Shown piece by piece: positions 7,577 to 14,212 of a stretch of 23,259 nucleotides of DNA (the first letter of the stretch is position 1; every line of letters begins with the position of its first letter). Under the pieces are notes generated by a model. It did no database searches. It worked only from the letters and a program-made list of their open reading frames with translations, and was not told where the DNA came from. The stretch is from Prevotella sp. (lineage in GTDB: Bacteria > Bacteroidota > Bacteroidia > Bacteroidales > Bacteroidaceae), in assembly GCA_017442765.1 (NCBI GenBank), contig JAFRZC010000121.1, positions 1 through 23,259 on the forward strand, read 5' to 3'. Made by a program: the position numbers and the translations under genes.

Positions 7577-8893
7577 TTAGTCAATCATATCGAAGCCGGT
7601 ATAGGGGATGAGCGCCTTCGGAATGCGTATGCCGTTTTCTGTCTGGTTGTTCTCCAGCAGGGCAGCCACGATGCGCGGCAGGGCAAGAGCAGAACCGTTG
7701 AGCGTGTGGCAAAGCTCGGTTTTCTTCGTCTCAGCATTGCGGAAGCGGCACTTCAGTCGGTTGGCCTGATAGTTGTCGAAGTTGCTCACCGACGATACTT
7801 CCAGCCAACGCTTCTGGGCCTCAGAGTAGACCTCGAAGTCGTAGCAGATGGAAGAGGTAAATGACTGGTCGCCACCACAAAGCAGCAGGATGCGGTAGGG
7901 AAGCTCGAGCTTCTTCAGCAGGCCCTCCACGTGCTCCAGCATCTCACGATGACTCTCTTTCGAGTGCTCGGGCTTGTCGATGCGTACAATCTCGACCTTC
8001 GAGAACTCATGCAGACGGTTCAAGCCGCGCACGTCCTTGCCGTATGAGCCGGCTTCACGACGGAAACACTCGGTGTAGGCGCAGTTCTTAATGGGCAGGT
8101 CTTTCTCGTCGAGAATCACGTCGCGGTATATATTTGTCACGGGAACCTCGGCGGTAGGAATGAGATAGAGGTCGTCAATCTCGCAATGGTACATCTGTCC
8201 CTCCTTGTCGGGCAGCTGGCCGGTACCATATCCCGAGGCGGCATTCACCACGGTGGGCGGCATGATTTCGGTATAGCCCGACTTGCGAGCCTCGTCGAGG
8301 AAGAAGTTGATGAGCGCACGTTGCAGGCGGGCGCCCTTGCCGATGTATACGGGGAAGCCGGCGCCTGTGATTTTCACACCCAGGTCGAAGTCAATCAGGT
8401 TGTATTTCTTTGCCAGTTCCCAATGGGGAAGCTTGGCCTCAGCCACTTCGGGGTTGGTGGTCCAATTGCCTACGGTGTCACCCTCGACACACTCCCTGAG
8501 GTTGCTCTTCACCACGTGGTTGTCCTCGGCGGCAGCACCTTCCGGCACTTCATCGTAGGGAATGTTGGGAATCTGGCAGAGCAGGGTGGTGAGCTCGTCT
8601 TCGGTTTTCGACTTCTCAGCCTCCAGCTGCTTATTGGTCTCTTTCATCTCAGCCACGGTGGCCTTGATGTTCTCAGCTTCCTCTTTCTTGCCTTGTTTCA
8701 TGAGCATTCCAATCTGGGCTGCCATCTTCTTGGCCTCCGAAAGGTTGGCGTCTAATGCCTGTTGAGTCTCGCGGCGGTGCTTGTCTACGGCGAGAACATT
8801 CTCGATGGCTTCGCGCGCACCGTTGAAGTGCTTTTTCTGCAAACCGCGAATCACGCGTTCAGTTTCCTCACTGATGAGTTTTAGTGTAAGCAT
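7577..8893 (-). CDS. serS: Serine--tRNA ligase
   Basis: Seryl-tRNA synthetase charges tRNA-Ser with serine in the cytoplasm. The 438-residue protein starts with MLTLKLISEETERVIRGL. It has a long N-terminal helical hairpin (about 30-110, rich in Glu/Lys) that binds the tRNA variable arm. The class II core follows, with motif 2 (TECFRREAGSYGKDVRGL) and motif 3 (NGSALALPRIVAALLENNQ). Length and both ends fit Bacteroidota homologues. It has its own promoter and terminator and so appears monocistronic, with a leader of about 65-70 bases. Confidence 0.98.
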   Translation of the reverse strand: MLTLKLISEETERVIRGLQKKHFNGAREAIENVLAVDKHRRETQQALDANLSEAKKMAAQIGMLMKQGKKEEAENIKATVAEMKETNKQLEAEKSKTEDELTTLLCQIPNIPYDEVPEGAAAEDNHVVKSNLRECVEGDTVGNWTTNPEVAEAKLPHWELAKKYNLIDFDLGVKITGAGFPVYIGKGARLQRALINFFLDEARKSGYTEIMPPTVVNAASGYGTGQLPDKEGQMYHCEIDDLYLIPTAEVPVTNIYRDVILDEKDLPIKNCAYTECFRREAGSYGKDVRGLNRLHEFSKVEIVRIDKPEHSKESHREMLEHVEGLLKKLELPYRILLLCGGDQSFTSSICYDFEVYSEAQKRWLEVSSVSNFDNYQANRLKCRFRNAETKKTELCHTLNGSALALPRIVAALLENNQTENGIRIPKALIPYTGFDMID

Positions 8894-8967
8894 AATGATT
8901 ATTGTTACTTAATTGATGTTTCCTTGTTGTCAGAGTGACGGCTGATGCCCTTTCGCTCATTCGGGTG

Positions 8968-8975
8968 CAAAAGTA
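8968..8975 (-). promoter_or_regulatory. Bacteroidota -7 box of serS
   Basis: Minus-strand TACTTTTG matches TAnnTTTG. A TTG at 8993-8995 lies 17 bases upstream, slightly short of the usual spacing. The predicted start near 8961 would give serS a leader of roughly 68 bases. Confidence 0.62.
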
Positions 8976-9009
8976 CAAAAATATTTTTGGAACAAGGCTA
9001 TAAAAAGGC

Positions 9010-9045
9010 AAAAATCCCAAATCTCCTCGGAGAAATGGGATTTTT
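9010..9045 (-). terminator. Terminator of rplU-rpmA operon
   Basis: AAAAATCCCA (9010-9019) pairs with TGGGATTTTT (9036-9045). A further TCTC/GAGA pairing lies inside after a short mismatch. On the minus strand the stem carries its own T tract and is followed by another TTTTT. It lies 31 bases after the rpmA stop. Because A and T tracts flank both sides, it could work in both directions. Confidence 0.85.
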
Positions 9046-9075
9046 GTTGTTTGTTTGGAATAGTTTTCTGATTAT

Positions 9076-9339
9076 TTAAGCTTCAGCCTCGGGTATTACG
9101 TTTACCACACTCTTGTCGTGGCGTCCCTTGTGGAACTCTACAGTACCGTCTACGAGAGCGTACAGCGTATCATCCTTACCGATGGCAACATTGTTACCAG
9201 GGTTGTGCTTTGTGCCGCGCTGGCGAACGATGATGTTACCTGCTACACACTTCTGACCGCCGAAAATCTTAATACCAAGTCGTTGAGCTGCTGATTCGCG
9301 TCCGTTCTTCGAACTACCGACACCTTTTTTATGAGCCAT
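9076..9339 (-). CDS. rpmA: 50S ribosomal protein L27
   Basis: L27 (bL27) sits near the peptidyl-transferase centre of the large subunit. The 87-residue product has the typical [17 protein letters not shown]-terminus, with no cleavable leader of the Firmicutes type, and the conserved core [19 protein letters not shown]. It follows rplU by 17 bases in the classical rplU-rpmA order and ends before a strong terminator. Confidence 0.99.
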   Translation of the reverse strand: MAHKKGVGSSKNGRESAAQRLGIKIFGGQKCVAGNIIVRQRGTKHNPGNNVAIGKDDTLYALVDGTVEFHKGRHDKSVVNVIPEAEA

Positions 9340-9346
9340 TTCTTAG

Positions 9347-9352
9347 TCCTCC
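9347..9352 (-). promoter_or_regulatory. Strong Shine-Dalgarno of rpmA
   Basis: Minus-strand GGAGGA lies 7 bases before the rpmA ATG, inside the short rplU-rpmA gap. Most starts in this window have no such sequence, so this one stands out and confirms the L27 start. Confidence 0.75.
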
Positions 9353-9356
9353 TTTT

Positions 9357-9674
9357 TTAAGCGATTACTGATTTTACTTCTACCTGAGTGAACTGCTGGC
9401 GATGACCGTTCTTTTTACGATAGCCCTTGCGACGCTTCATTTTGAAAACAATCACCTTCTCGCCCTTCACGAGCGGGTTCACTACCTCACACACTACTTT
9501 TGCACCGTCTACGGTGGGTGCGCCTACCGTTACTGCGCCGTCAGCATCTACGAGCAGCACTTTCCCAAATTCAACAGTATTACCAGCCTCAACATCCTTG
9601 ATGCGGTTGACATAGAGCTTTTGTCCCTGCTCTACTTTGAACTGCTGACCGTTAATTTCTACAATTGCGTACAT
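9357..9674 (-). CDS. rplU: 50S ribosomal protein L21
   Basis: L21 (bL21) binds 23S rRNA in the large subunit. The 105-residue protein starts [18 protein letters not shown] and contains the conserved basic stretch [18 protein letters not shown] near the C-terminus. Length and both termini match the family. It is the first gene of the rplU-rpmA operon, with a promoter at 9763-9793 and a leader of about 83 bases that can form small hairpins. Confidence 0.99.
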   Translation of the reverse strand: MYAIVEINGQQFKVEQGQKLYVNRIKDVEAGNTVEFGKVLLVDADGAVTVGAPTVDGAKVVCEVVNPLVKGEKVIVFKMKRRKGYRKKNGHRQQFTQVEVKSVIA

Positions 9675-9712
9675 TGATTTTATGATTGTAAAACGGGTTT
9701 TTCCGCTAGGCG

Positions 9713-9729
9713 ATGCGCACCGTGCGCAT
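9713..9729 (-). promoter_or_regulatory. Hairpin in rplU leader
   Basis: ATGCGCAC (9713-9720) and GTGCGCAT (9722-9729) are perfect inverted arms around one base, so 6-7 pairs can form in the rplU leader RNA. A second inverted pair (GCCCGA 9740-9745, TCGGGC 9756-9761) lies near the predicted RNA 5' end. Ribosomal-protein leaders often carry autoregulatory structures. Whether this is one is inference. Confidence 0.4.
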
Positions 9730-9762
9730 GCTTGTTTGAGCCCGAACGGACTAAATCGGGCG

Positions 9763-9793
9763 CAAAGGTACTACTTTTTATTGAATTGACAAA
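9763..9793 (-). promoter_or_regulatory. Promoter of rplU-rpmA
   Basis: Minus-strand TTTG (9790-9793), a 19-base spacer and TACCTTTG (9763-9770) match the Bacteroidota consensus exactly. The start is predicted near 9757. Confidence 0.75.
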
Positions 9794-9811
9794 GGATTTT
9801 GACGATTATTT

Positions 9812-9908
9812 TTAAAAACAATAAAGCGATCGCCTTCACAGGTAATCGCTCTATATCTTCAATAGGTATTAGTTTTTTTTAAGGTAAAAAGATTGTTTTC
9901 AGGATAAC
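9812..9908 (-). ncRNA. Candidate ~95-nt small RNA or rplU upstream leader
   Basis: A full promoter (9914-9944) points into a region with no ATG. About 60 bases after the predicted start comes a hairpin (arms AGCGAT 9825-9830 and ATCGCT 9845-9850, extended inward with one wobble and one mismatch, loop of six). It is followed on the minus strand by TTATTGTTTTT. Promoter plus terminator without an ORF suggests a discrete RNA. Alternatively it is an attenuated leader reading into rplU, which has its own promoter just downstream. I cannot assign it to a known RNA family from sequence alone. Confidence 0.42.
9825..9850 (-). terminator. Terminator hairpin of small-RNA candidate
   Basis: The inverted arms AGCGAT and ATCGCT with an inner extension of four positions (one wobble, one mismatch) precede TTTATTGTTTTT on the minus strand. 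Confidence 0.55.
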
Positions 9909-9913
9909 TGTTG

Positions 9914-9944
9914 CAAAGATAAGGCAATTTTTTTAACTACCAAA
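9914..9944 (-). promoter_or_regulatory. Promoter of small-RNA candidate
   Basis: Minus-strand TTTG (9941-9944), a 19-base spacer and TATCTTTG (9914-9921) match the consensus as well as any promoter in the window. The start is predicted near 9908. Confidence 0.68.
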
Positions 9945-10141
9945 ACATTTTATTGATAAAATTTTTCAAAAATCGGTGTGTGGGCGCACAATGGTAATTA
10001 TTTTACAAATCTTAACATAAAAATCTGCGTAAACGTTTACTTTCCTTCGTATTTTTTACATTTTGTTGCATCAAAGTGTCATGTTTTATACATCCCGCTT
10101 GAGTCTGCGGATGCATATTGTACAGTTTTCCGTATAAACCT
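9945..10141. other. AT-rich intergenic stretch without a gene
   Basis: I see no convincing gene here. A 68-codon plus-strand frame (9978-10184) has no family resemblance and runs over the small ORF's repeats. Notable items are the exact palindrome GTAAACGTTTAC at 10029-10040 and a short TGTG/CACA inverted pair near 9977-9990. Confidence 0.5.
10029..10040. promoter_or_regulatory. Perfect 12-bp palindrome, possible operator
   Basis: GTAAACGTTTAC is fully self-complementary with a central CG, the look of a LacI-family operator. No promoter or target gene is placed clearly beside it; the small-RNA promoter starts 85 bases away. The binding role is inference. Confidence 0.3.
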
Positions 10142-10291
10142 TCACTCTGCTTGGGTGGAGGGCTCTTCTGTGTTGCTAGAGTAGCCTTCTGCGTTGCCTG
10201 AGTAGCCTTCTGTGTTGCCAGAGTAGCCTTCTGGAAGAATCGTCACTATCTTCATTAGTGATGTTTGCATCTTTGTCTCTTTCTTCATCAT
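10142..10291 (-). CDS. Small heptapeptide-repeat ORF (49 aa), unknown
   Basis: This minus-strand frame encodes 49 residues. It starts with MMKKETKMQTSLMKIVTILP, then reads EGYSGNT, EGYSGNA, EGYSSNT, and a degenerate EEPSTQA plus a final Glu before TGA. A purine-rich GGGAGA sits just before ATG ATG, which would be a good ribosome-binding site. It lies about 110 bases after the GHL10 gene on the same strand and could share its transcript; I see no promoter of its own. The N-terminus is basic with a short hydrophobic run but no clear signal peptide. It may be a real repeat peptide or a by-product of a 21-nt DNA repeat. No partner enzyme is nearby. Confidence 0.35.
   Translation of the reverse strand: MMKKETKMQTSLMKIVTILPEGYSGNTEGYSGNAEGYSSNTEEPSTQAE
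10166..10228. repeat. Three tandem 21-bp repeats
   Basis: Units 10166-10186, 10187-10207 and 10208-10228 share the plus-strand form TTCTGYGTTGC-nn-GAGTAGCC and differ at only a few positions. The period is seven codons and keeps the small minus-strand ORF open. Confidence 0.9.
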
Positions 10292-10336
10292 GTCTCTCCC
10301 TTCGTCATGTCTCGCTATGAGTCATGAGGTAAACCC

Positions 10337-10372
10337 ATCACCGCCGGCAGCTGTTGATACTCTGCCGGTGAT
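10337..10372. other. Imperfect hairpin after the GHL10 gene
   Basis: ATCACC-GCCGGCAG pairs with CTGCCGGTGAT with a three-base bulge. There is no T tract on either side, so it is not a standard terminator. It may mark the 3' end of the GHL10 mRNA. Confidence 0.4.
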
Positions 10373-10400
10373 GATGTGTGTCGCCCGAGAAAGGAAATGG

Positions 10401-12053
10401 TTATCGTTTGATGATGGTGGTGCCCAGCCTGTGTGTGACATCTTTCCGTCCGACGGTTCTGATGTTGTAGACTCCATTCGGCACGTCGTGAATATCGACG
10501 AAGGTGTTGCGGTAAGGCTTGGTGGCGATGATGTTGCCAGCCATGCTTTCGATGACGACATAATCGGCGTCGAGGGTCTTTCCCTTTTCCGGAAGCATCA
10601 CTTTCTTTCCGTCGTTCTTCAGCATTCGTTTCGAGACGGTTCTCTGTGCGCCATTCTCCATTTGGAGTGCATCGCTCTCGTTGCCATAGCGGTCGGTGGC
10701 GGTAATGGCCACGTATAGTCCTTTCTCCGTGAAGTCGGGAATGCGGATTGTGGTCTGCTGATAGCGTGTGGCCGTCAGGTTGCGGGCATCGTTCACATCT
10801 ACAGGATAGTTTCGGCTGACATATATATTATATAATAAGGTGTTGCCATCCGTCTGACGGTAGTTGGCGTGAGGCGAGCTCCATGCGATTTGGTCGCCGT
10901 TGATGCTTAGGCGGCGTGGCATAAGAGGCTTCTTGCTGCTCATCCATGTCATGGGCGGCACAAGGGCTGGGTAGCGGTCGAAGTGGTCGGCCACATACCG
11001 GTAGATTCCCTTCACGTTGTCGGTCAGGAATTTTGAGCGGAAGGAGGTGTGCCCCAAGTTATACTGGCGCAGCACGTTCAGCTCGCGGGTGATGACTTCG
11101 AGCGGCCAGTTGAGCTCGCGCGGATGGAGCATATAGATGCCAAGGCCGGGGGCAACAATCTTGCCGTAGCTGCATTCTGCCCAGTCGATGGCAAACGGGA
11201 AGAAGTTGTTGTCGCGGAAGTACATCATGGGGAAGAGCGCGTCCATCAGTCCGTCGCGCAACCATCCCTGTGCATCCTGGCAAACCGTGGTGTTGGCATT
11301 CCATCCGCGGCTGGCATAGCGCGTCAGGTCGTCGTATTTTCCGATGGGCGAGCAGCTCATCTTCACCCACGGCTTGATGCTTTTCACCGTACGGCTAATG
11401 CTGCCTACGATGCGGGTGATGTGGGAGCGCCCCACGCTTTTGTTCGTTCTTTTCTTCCAAGTCTCCGGGTAGCGGATATAGTCGAGATGGATGCCGTCGA
11501 CATCGTAGTTGCGCACGATTTCGCCACACATGTTGGCCAGGTAGTCGCCCGTTTGAGCCGACTCGGGGTTCATGTAGCCCTCTTCTCCGATTTTCACCAA
11601 TAGTTTGGGGTGTTTCTTGCGCAGCTGGGCACACCCCAGCGCATTCCATTTGCCCACGGGAATGGTGACCACCCACGCATGCAGCTCCATGCCTCGCTTG
11701 TGGCATTCGTCGATGGCGAACCGGAGAGCGTCGTAGCCGGGAGATACTCCGGGCTTGCCCGAGAGGCAGCCGTCCCAAGGCTCGTAGGAAGAGGGGTAGA
11801 TGGTGGTGGCGCGTACACGCGTCTGGAGCAGTACCGTATTGATGTTGGCATGTTTCAGCTGGTCAAGAATCTTGCACAATTCCTGCTTCTGCCGCTCAAT
11901 GGCATGTGTGTTGTTGGCATAGGAGTGTGGCCAGTCGAGCCCGCCGATGGTGGTGAGCCACACCGCCCTGACCTCGTATTTTGGAAATGTTGTTTGGGCC
12001 TTGGCTATGAATGTGAGACAGATGATAGCGATGAGGAAAATATATCTTTTCAT
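10401..12053 (-). CDS. Secreted GHL10/DUF187-type glycosyl hydrolase-like protein
   Basis: The 550-residue protein has a signal peptide (MKRYIFLIAIICLTFIAKAQ). A (beta/alpha)8-type domain of the GHL10 (DUF187) family follows, opening with YEVRAVWLTTIGGLDWP (about 26-42) and carrying the conserved DGIHLDYIRYP segment (186-196). E. coli DigH (YddW), of the same family, cleaves denuded peptidoglycan; that activity is a plausible but unproven guess here. A fibronectin-like region lies near 380-450. The last ~70 residues end in DVPNGVYNIRTVGRKDV and a basic tail, which resembles a type IX secretion sorting domain. The gene has its own promoter, divergent from cstA, and a leader of about 17 bases. 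Confidence 0.85.
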   Translation of the reverse strand: MKRYIFLIAIICLTFIAKAQTTFPKYEVRAVWLTTIGGLDWPHSYANNTHAIERQKQELCKILDQLKHANINTVLLQTRVRATTIYPSSYEPWDGCLSGKPGVSPGYDALRFAIDECHKRGMELHAWVVTIPVGKWNALGCAQLRKKHPKLLVKIGEEGYMNPESAQTGDYLANMCGEIVRNYDVDGIHLDYIRYPETWKKRTNKSVGRSHITRIVGSISRTVKSIKPWVKMSCSPIGKYDDLTRYASRGWNANTTVCQDAQGWLRDGLMDALFPMMYFRDNNFFPFAIDWAECSYGKIVAPGLGIYMLHPRELNWPLEVITRELNVLRQYNLGHTSFRSKFLTDNVKGIYRYVADHFDRYPALVPPMTWMSSKKPLMPRRLSINGDQIAWSSPHANYRQTDGNTLLYNIYVSRNYPVDVNDARNLTATRYQQTTIRIPDFTEKGLYVAITATDRYGNESDALQMENGAQRTVSKRMLKNDGKKVMLPEKGKTLDADYVVIESMAGNIIATKPYRNTFVDIHDVPNGVYNIRTVGRKDVTHRLGTTIIKR

Positions 12054-12075
12054 ACTTTTTCAATTAATTTCTGCG

Positions 12076-12107
12076 CAAAGTTACTGATATTTTTCCTTAT
12101 TTCAAAT
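12076..12107 (-). promoter_or_regulatory. Promoter of the GHL10 gene
   Basis: Minus-strand TTTG (12104-12107), a 20-base spacer and TAACTTTG (12076-12083) fit the consensus. It interleaves with the divergent cstA promoter. Confidence 0.7.
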
Positions 12108-12115
12108 AAATTCGC

Positions 12116-12123
12116 TACTTTTG
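12116..12123 (+). promoter_or_regulatory. -7 box of cstA-like gene
   Basis: TACTTTTG matches TAnnTTTG, 28 bases before the ATG at 12152. The -33 region (TTTTTCC near 12091) is only a weak match. Confidence 0.6.
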
Positions 12124-12151
12124 CAGAGATGTTTATAAACAATTCAGTAAA

Positions 12152-13597
12152 ATGATAACATTTTTGATTAGTCTTGTCGCTCTCGTCGTAGGCTATATGG
12201 TTTACGGCAAGTTTGTAGAGCGCGTTTTCGGACCTGACGACCGTATCACCCCAGCTGTTGCGAAGGCCGATGGCGTTGATTTTATTGTTCTGCCCAATTG
12301 GAAAGTGTTCATGATTCAGTTCCTGAACATTGCCGGAACTGGCCCTATCTTCGGAGCTATCATGGGCGCAAAGTTCGGACCTGCCGCTTACCTTTGGATA
12401 GTGCTGGGATGTATATTTGCAGGTGCAGTTCACGATTATCTGTGCGGTATGCTCTCTATGCGTAACGACGGTGCCGGTCAACCAGAGTTGATAGGTCTTT
12501 ACCTGGGTCATACCACCAAGCGCGTAATGCTGGTCTTCTCGGTGTTCCTGCTGATGATGGTAGGCGCCGTGTTTGTTTACAGCCCCGCTTTGATACTTGG
12601 CAAGATGTGTAGCGACGGACTGATGTGGGTTTACATCTGGTGTGGAATCATCTTTGCCTATTACCTCATCGCCACCATGCTTCCTATCGATAAGATCATT
12701 GGTAAGATATACCCCTTGTTTGCCGTCTCGATGCTCTTCATGGCCGTAGCGCTGATGGTGGTGTTGTTTGTCAAATGGCCTTCGCTCCCTGAGCTGACCG
12801 ACGGAATCTACGGCGAAGGATATAGCTCGCCCATCTTCCCGGCCTTGTTCATCACCATTGCCTGCGGAGCCATTAGCGGATTCCATGCCACGCAGACGCC
12901 CTTGATGGCCCGTTGCCTGAAGAACGAGAAAATGGGCCGTCCTATATTCTACGGCTCGATGATCACCGAGGGTCTTGTGGCGCTCATTTGGGCCACCGTC
13001 TCGATGTATTTCTTCTATGGCGGAGCAGCCGAGGAACTGGGTGTGCCAGCCACATTGCAAGCTCCCGAGGTGGTGACCACCGTGAGTCAGGGCTGGTTGG
13101 GCACGTTCGGCGGCATTCTGGCCTTGCTGGGTGTGGTGGCAGCTCCTATCACCAGCGGAGATACCGCTTTGCGCTCAGCCCGTCTGATTATCGCAGAGTT
13201 TATTCACCTCGACCAGCGGAGCGTGGCCAAGCGCTTTTGGATTTGCATCCCCCTGTTTGGTGCCACCATGCTGCTTCTGTTTTTTAACATCGAGAATCCC
13301 GACGGGTTTAATGTCATTTGGAGCTACTTCGGCTGGGCCAATCAGACGCTGGCTGTGTTCACCCTCTGGGCCATCACCGTCTATCTGGTTCGCGCGAAGA
13401 AGCCCTACTGGATTACTTTCCTTCCGGCCGTGTTCATGACCGTCGTCTGCTCTTCGTTCCTGATGATTTCGAAGAATGCCTTCGGATTCGACATGATGGT
13501 CGGCTATGGGGTGGGCGGTGCCGCCCTCATCATCTCGCTGGCCTGGTTCTTCCGCTGGTATCAGCAGGAGAAGAACCGCTCATCGGTTCAGAAGTGA
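12152..13597 (+). CDS. cstA: Carbon starvation CstA-family transporter
   Basis: This 481-residue polytopic inner-membrane protein belongs to the CstA family, whose members import peptides or pyruvate during nutrient limitation. Family marks are the N-terminal GYMVYGKFVERVFGPDD, then NIAGTGPIFGAIMGAKFGP, AGAVHDYLCGMLSMRNDG, and SGFHATQTPLMARC in mid-protein. I count over ten hydrophobic segments. It is shorter than E. coli CstA (about 700 residues), as is common for the compact Bacteroidota forms. The start is set by the promoter 28 bases upstream and by the first hydrophobic helix. The small OMP gene follows after 40 bases and may be co-transcribed. Substrate is not evident from the sequence. 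Confidence 0.94.
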   Translation: MITFLISLVALVVGYMVYGKFVERVFGPDDRITPAVAKADGVDFIVLPNWKVFMIQFLNIAGTGPIFGAIMGAKFGPAAYLWIVLGCIFAGAVHDYLCGMLSMRNDGAGQPELIGLYLGHTTKRVMLVFSVFLLMMVGAVFVYSPALILGKMCSDGLMWVYIWCGIIFAYYLIATMLPIDKIIGKIYPLFAVSMLFMAVALMVVLFVKWPSLPELTDGIYGEGYSSPIFPALFITIACGAISGFHATQTPLMARCLKNEKMGRPIFYGSMITEGLVALIWATVSMYFFYGGAAEELGVPATLQAPEVVTTVSQGWLGTFGGILALLGVVAAPITSGDTALRSARLIIAEFIHLDQRSVAKRFWICIPLFGATMLLLFFNIENPDGFNVIWSYFGWANQTLAVFTLWAITVYLVRAKKPYWITFLPAVFMTVVCSSFLMISKNAFGFDMMVGYGVGGAALIISLAWFFRWYQQEKNRSSVQK

Positions 13598-13637
13598 ACA
13601 ACAACAAGAATTATTCATTAAAAAACAAATAAAGATT

Positions 13638-14123
13638 ATGAAAAAGAGAATCGCACTAATGGTGATTTCTGCCCTGGTGGCAGTATCGGGTTATGCTCAG
13701 TTTGAGGAAGGTAAGTCGTATGTCGGAGCCAATCTGACGGGACTGGACTTTAGTTATAGCGGAGCCAAGAAGTTCAGCGGTGGTGTTGGTGCCCAGCTGG
13801 GTTATTTCTTGTTCGACGACTTCATGGTGTTGGGCGATTTCGAGTACCAACGCAACGGTATTGCCAAGACCAACGACTTCCTGCTTGGAGCCGGTATGCG
13901 CTACTACATTGAGCAAAACGGCATCTACCTGGGTGTCAACGCCAAGTATCTGCACAATAATCATAACTACAACGATGTGATGCCCGGTGTGGAGGTGGGT
14001 TATGCCTTCTTCATCGACGGACATGTGACCATCGAGCCGGCGTTGTACTACCAGCAGTCGTTCAAGAGTCATAAAGACTACTCGAGCGTTGGTTTCCGTA
14101 TTGGCTTCGGCTACACCTTCTAG
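13638..14123 (+). CDS. Small outer-membrane beta-barrel protein
   Basis: This 161-residue protein has a signal peptide (MKKRIALMVISALVAVSGYAQ, cleavage after YAQ). Alternating strands follow that suit an eight-stranded barrel, for example KFSGGVGAQLGYFLFDDFMV and IYLGVNAKYLHNNHNYND. It ends in an aromatic-terminated strand, FRIGFGYTF; such a C-terminal Phe is a usual signal for BamA-assisted insertion. The frame stays open upstream to 13506, but those codons overlap cstA, and the ATG at 13638 gives the correct signal peptide. Its role is unknown; it may be a general porin-like or adhesin-like barrel. Confidence 0.88.
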   Translation: MKKRIALMVISALVAVSGYAQFEEGKSYVGANLTGLDFSYSGAKKFSGGVGAQLGYFLFDDFMVLGDFEYQRNGIAKTNDFLLGAGMRYYIEQNGIYLGVNAKYLHNNHNYNDVMPGVEVGYAFFIDGHVTIEPALYYQQSFKSHKDYSSVGFRIGFGYTF

Positions 14124-14134
14124 AGAATAAAACT

Positions 14135-14175
14135 GGTTTCCCGGCGTGATAACAAGCATGCACGTTGGGAAACCA
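14135..14175. other. 9-bp stem hairpin between OMP gene and nadC
   Basis: TGGTTTCCC (14135-14143) pairs perfectly with GGGAAACCA (14167-14175), and CGTG/CACG pairs within the loop. No T tract follows on the plus strand; the minus-strand side has AGTTTTATT. It may end the OMP mRNA or be a processing site. Confidence 0.5.
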
Positions 14176-14212
14176 TACCATAAACAGATACAATCATCGA
14201 TAAAAAAGAATT

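Noticed and set aside
9978..10184. 68-codon plus-strand ORF
   Set aside because: No family likeness, AT-rich origin, and it runs into the repeats on the opposite strand of the better small ORF.
10166..10228. CRISPR array
   Set aside because: The 21-bp units are directly adjacent with no spacers, and no cas genes are present.
10337..10372. Hairpin as Rho-independent terminator of the GHL10 gene
   Set aside because: No T tract follows and a three-base bulge breaks the stem; listed only as a hairpin.
12050..13060. 336-codon minus-strand frame opposite cstA
   Set aside because: It is antisense to a clear CstA-family gene and its protein is His/Gln-rich with no membrane or domain pattern; it is a shadow of codon bias.
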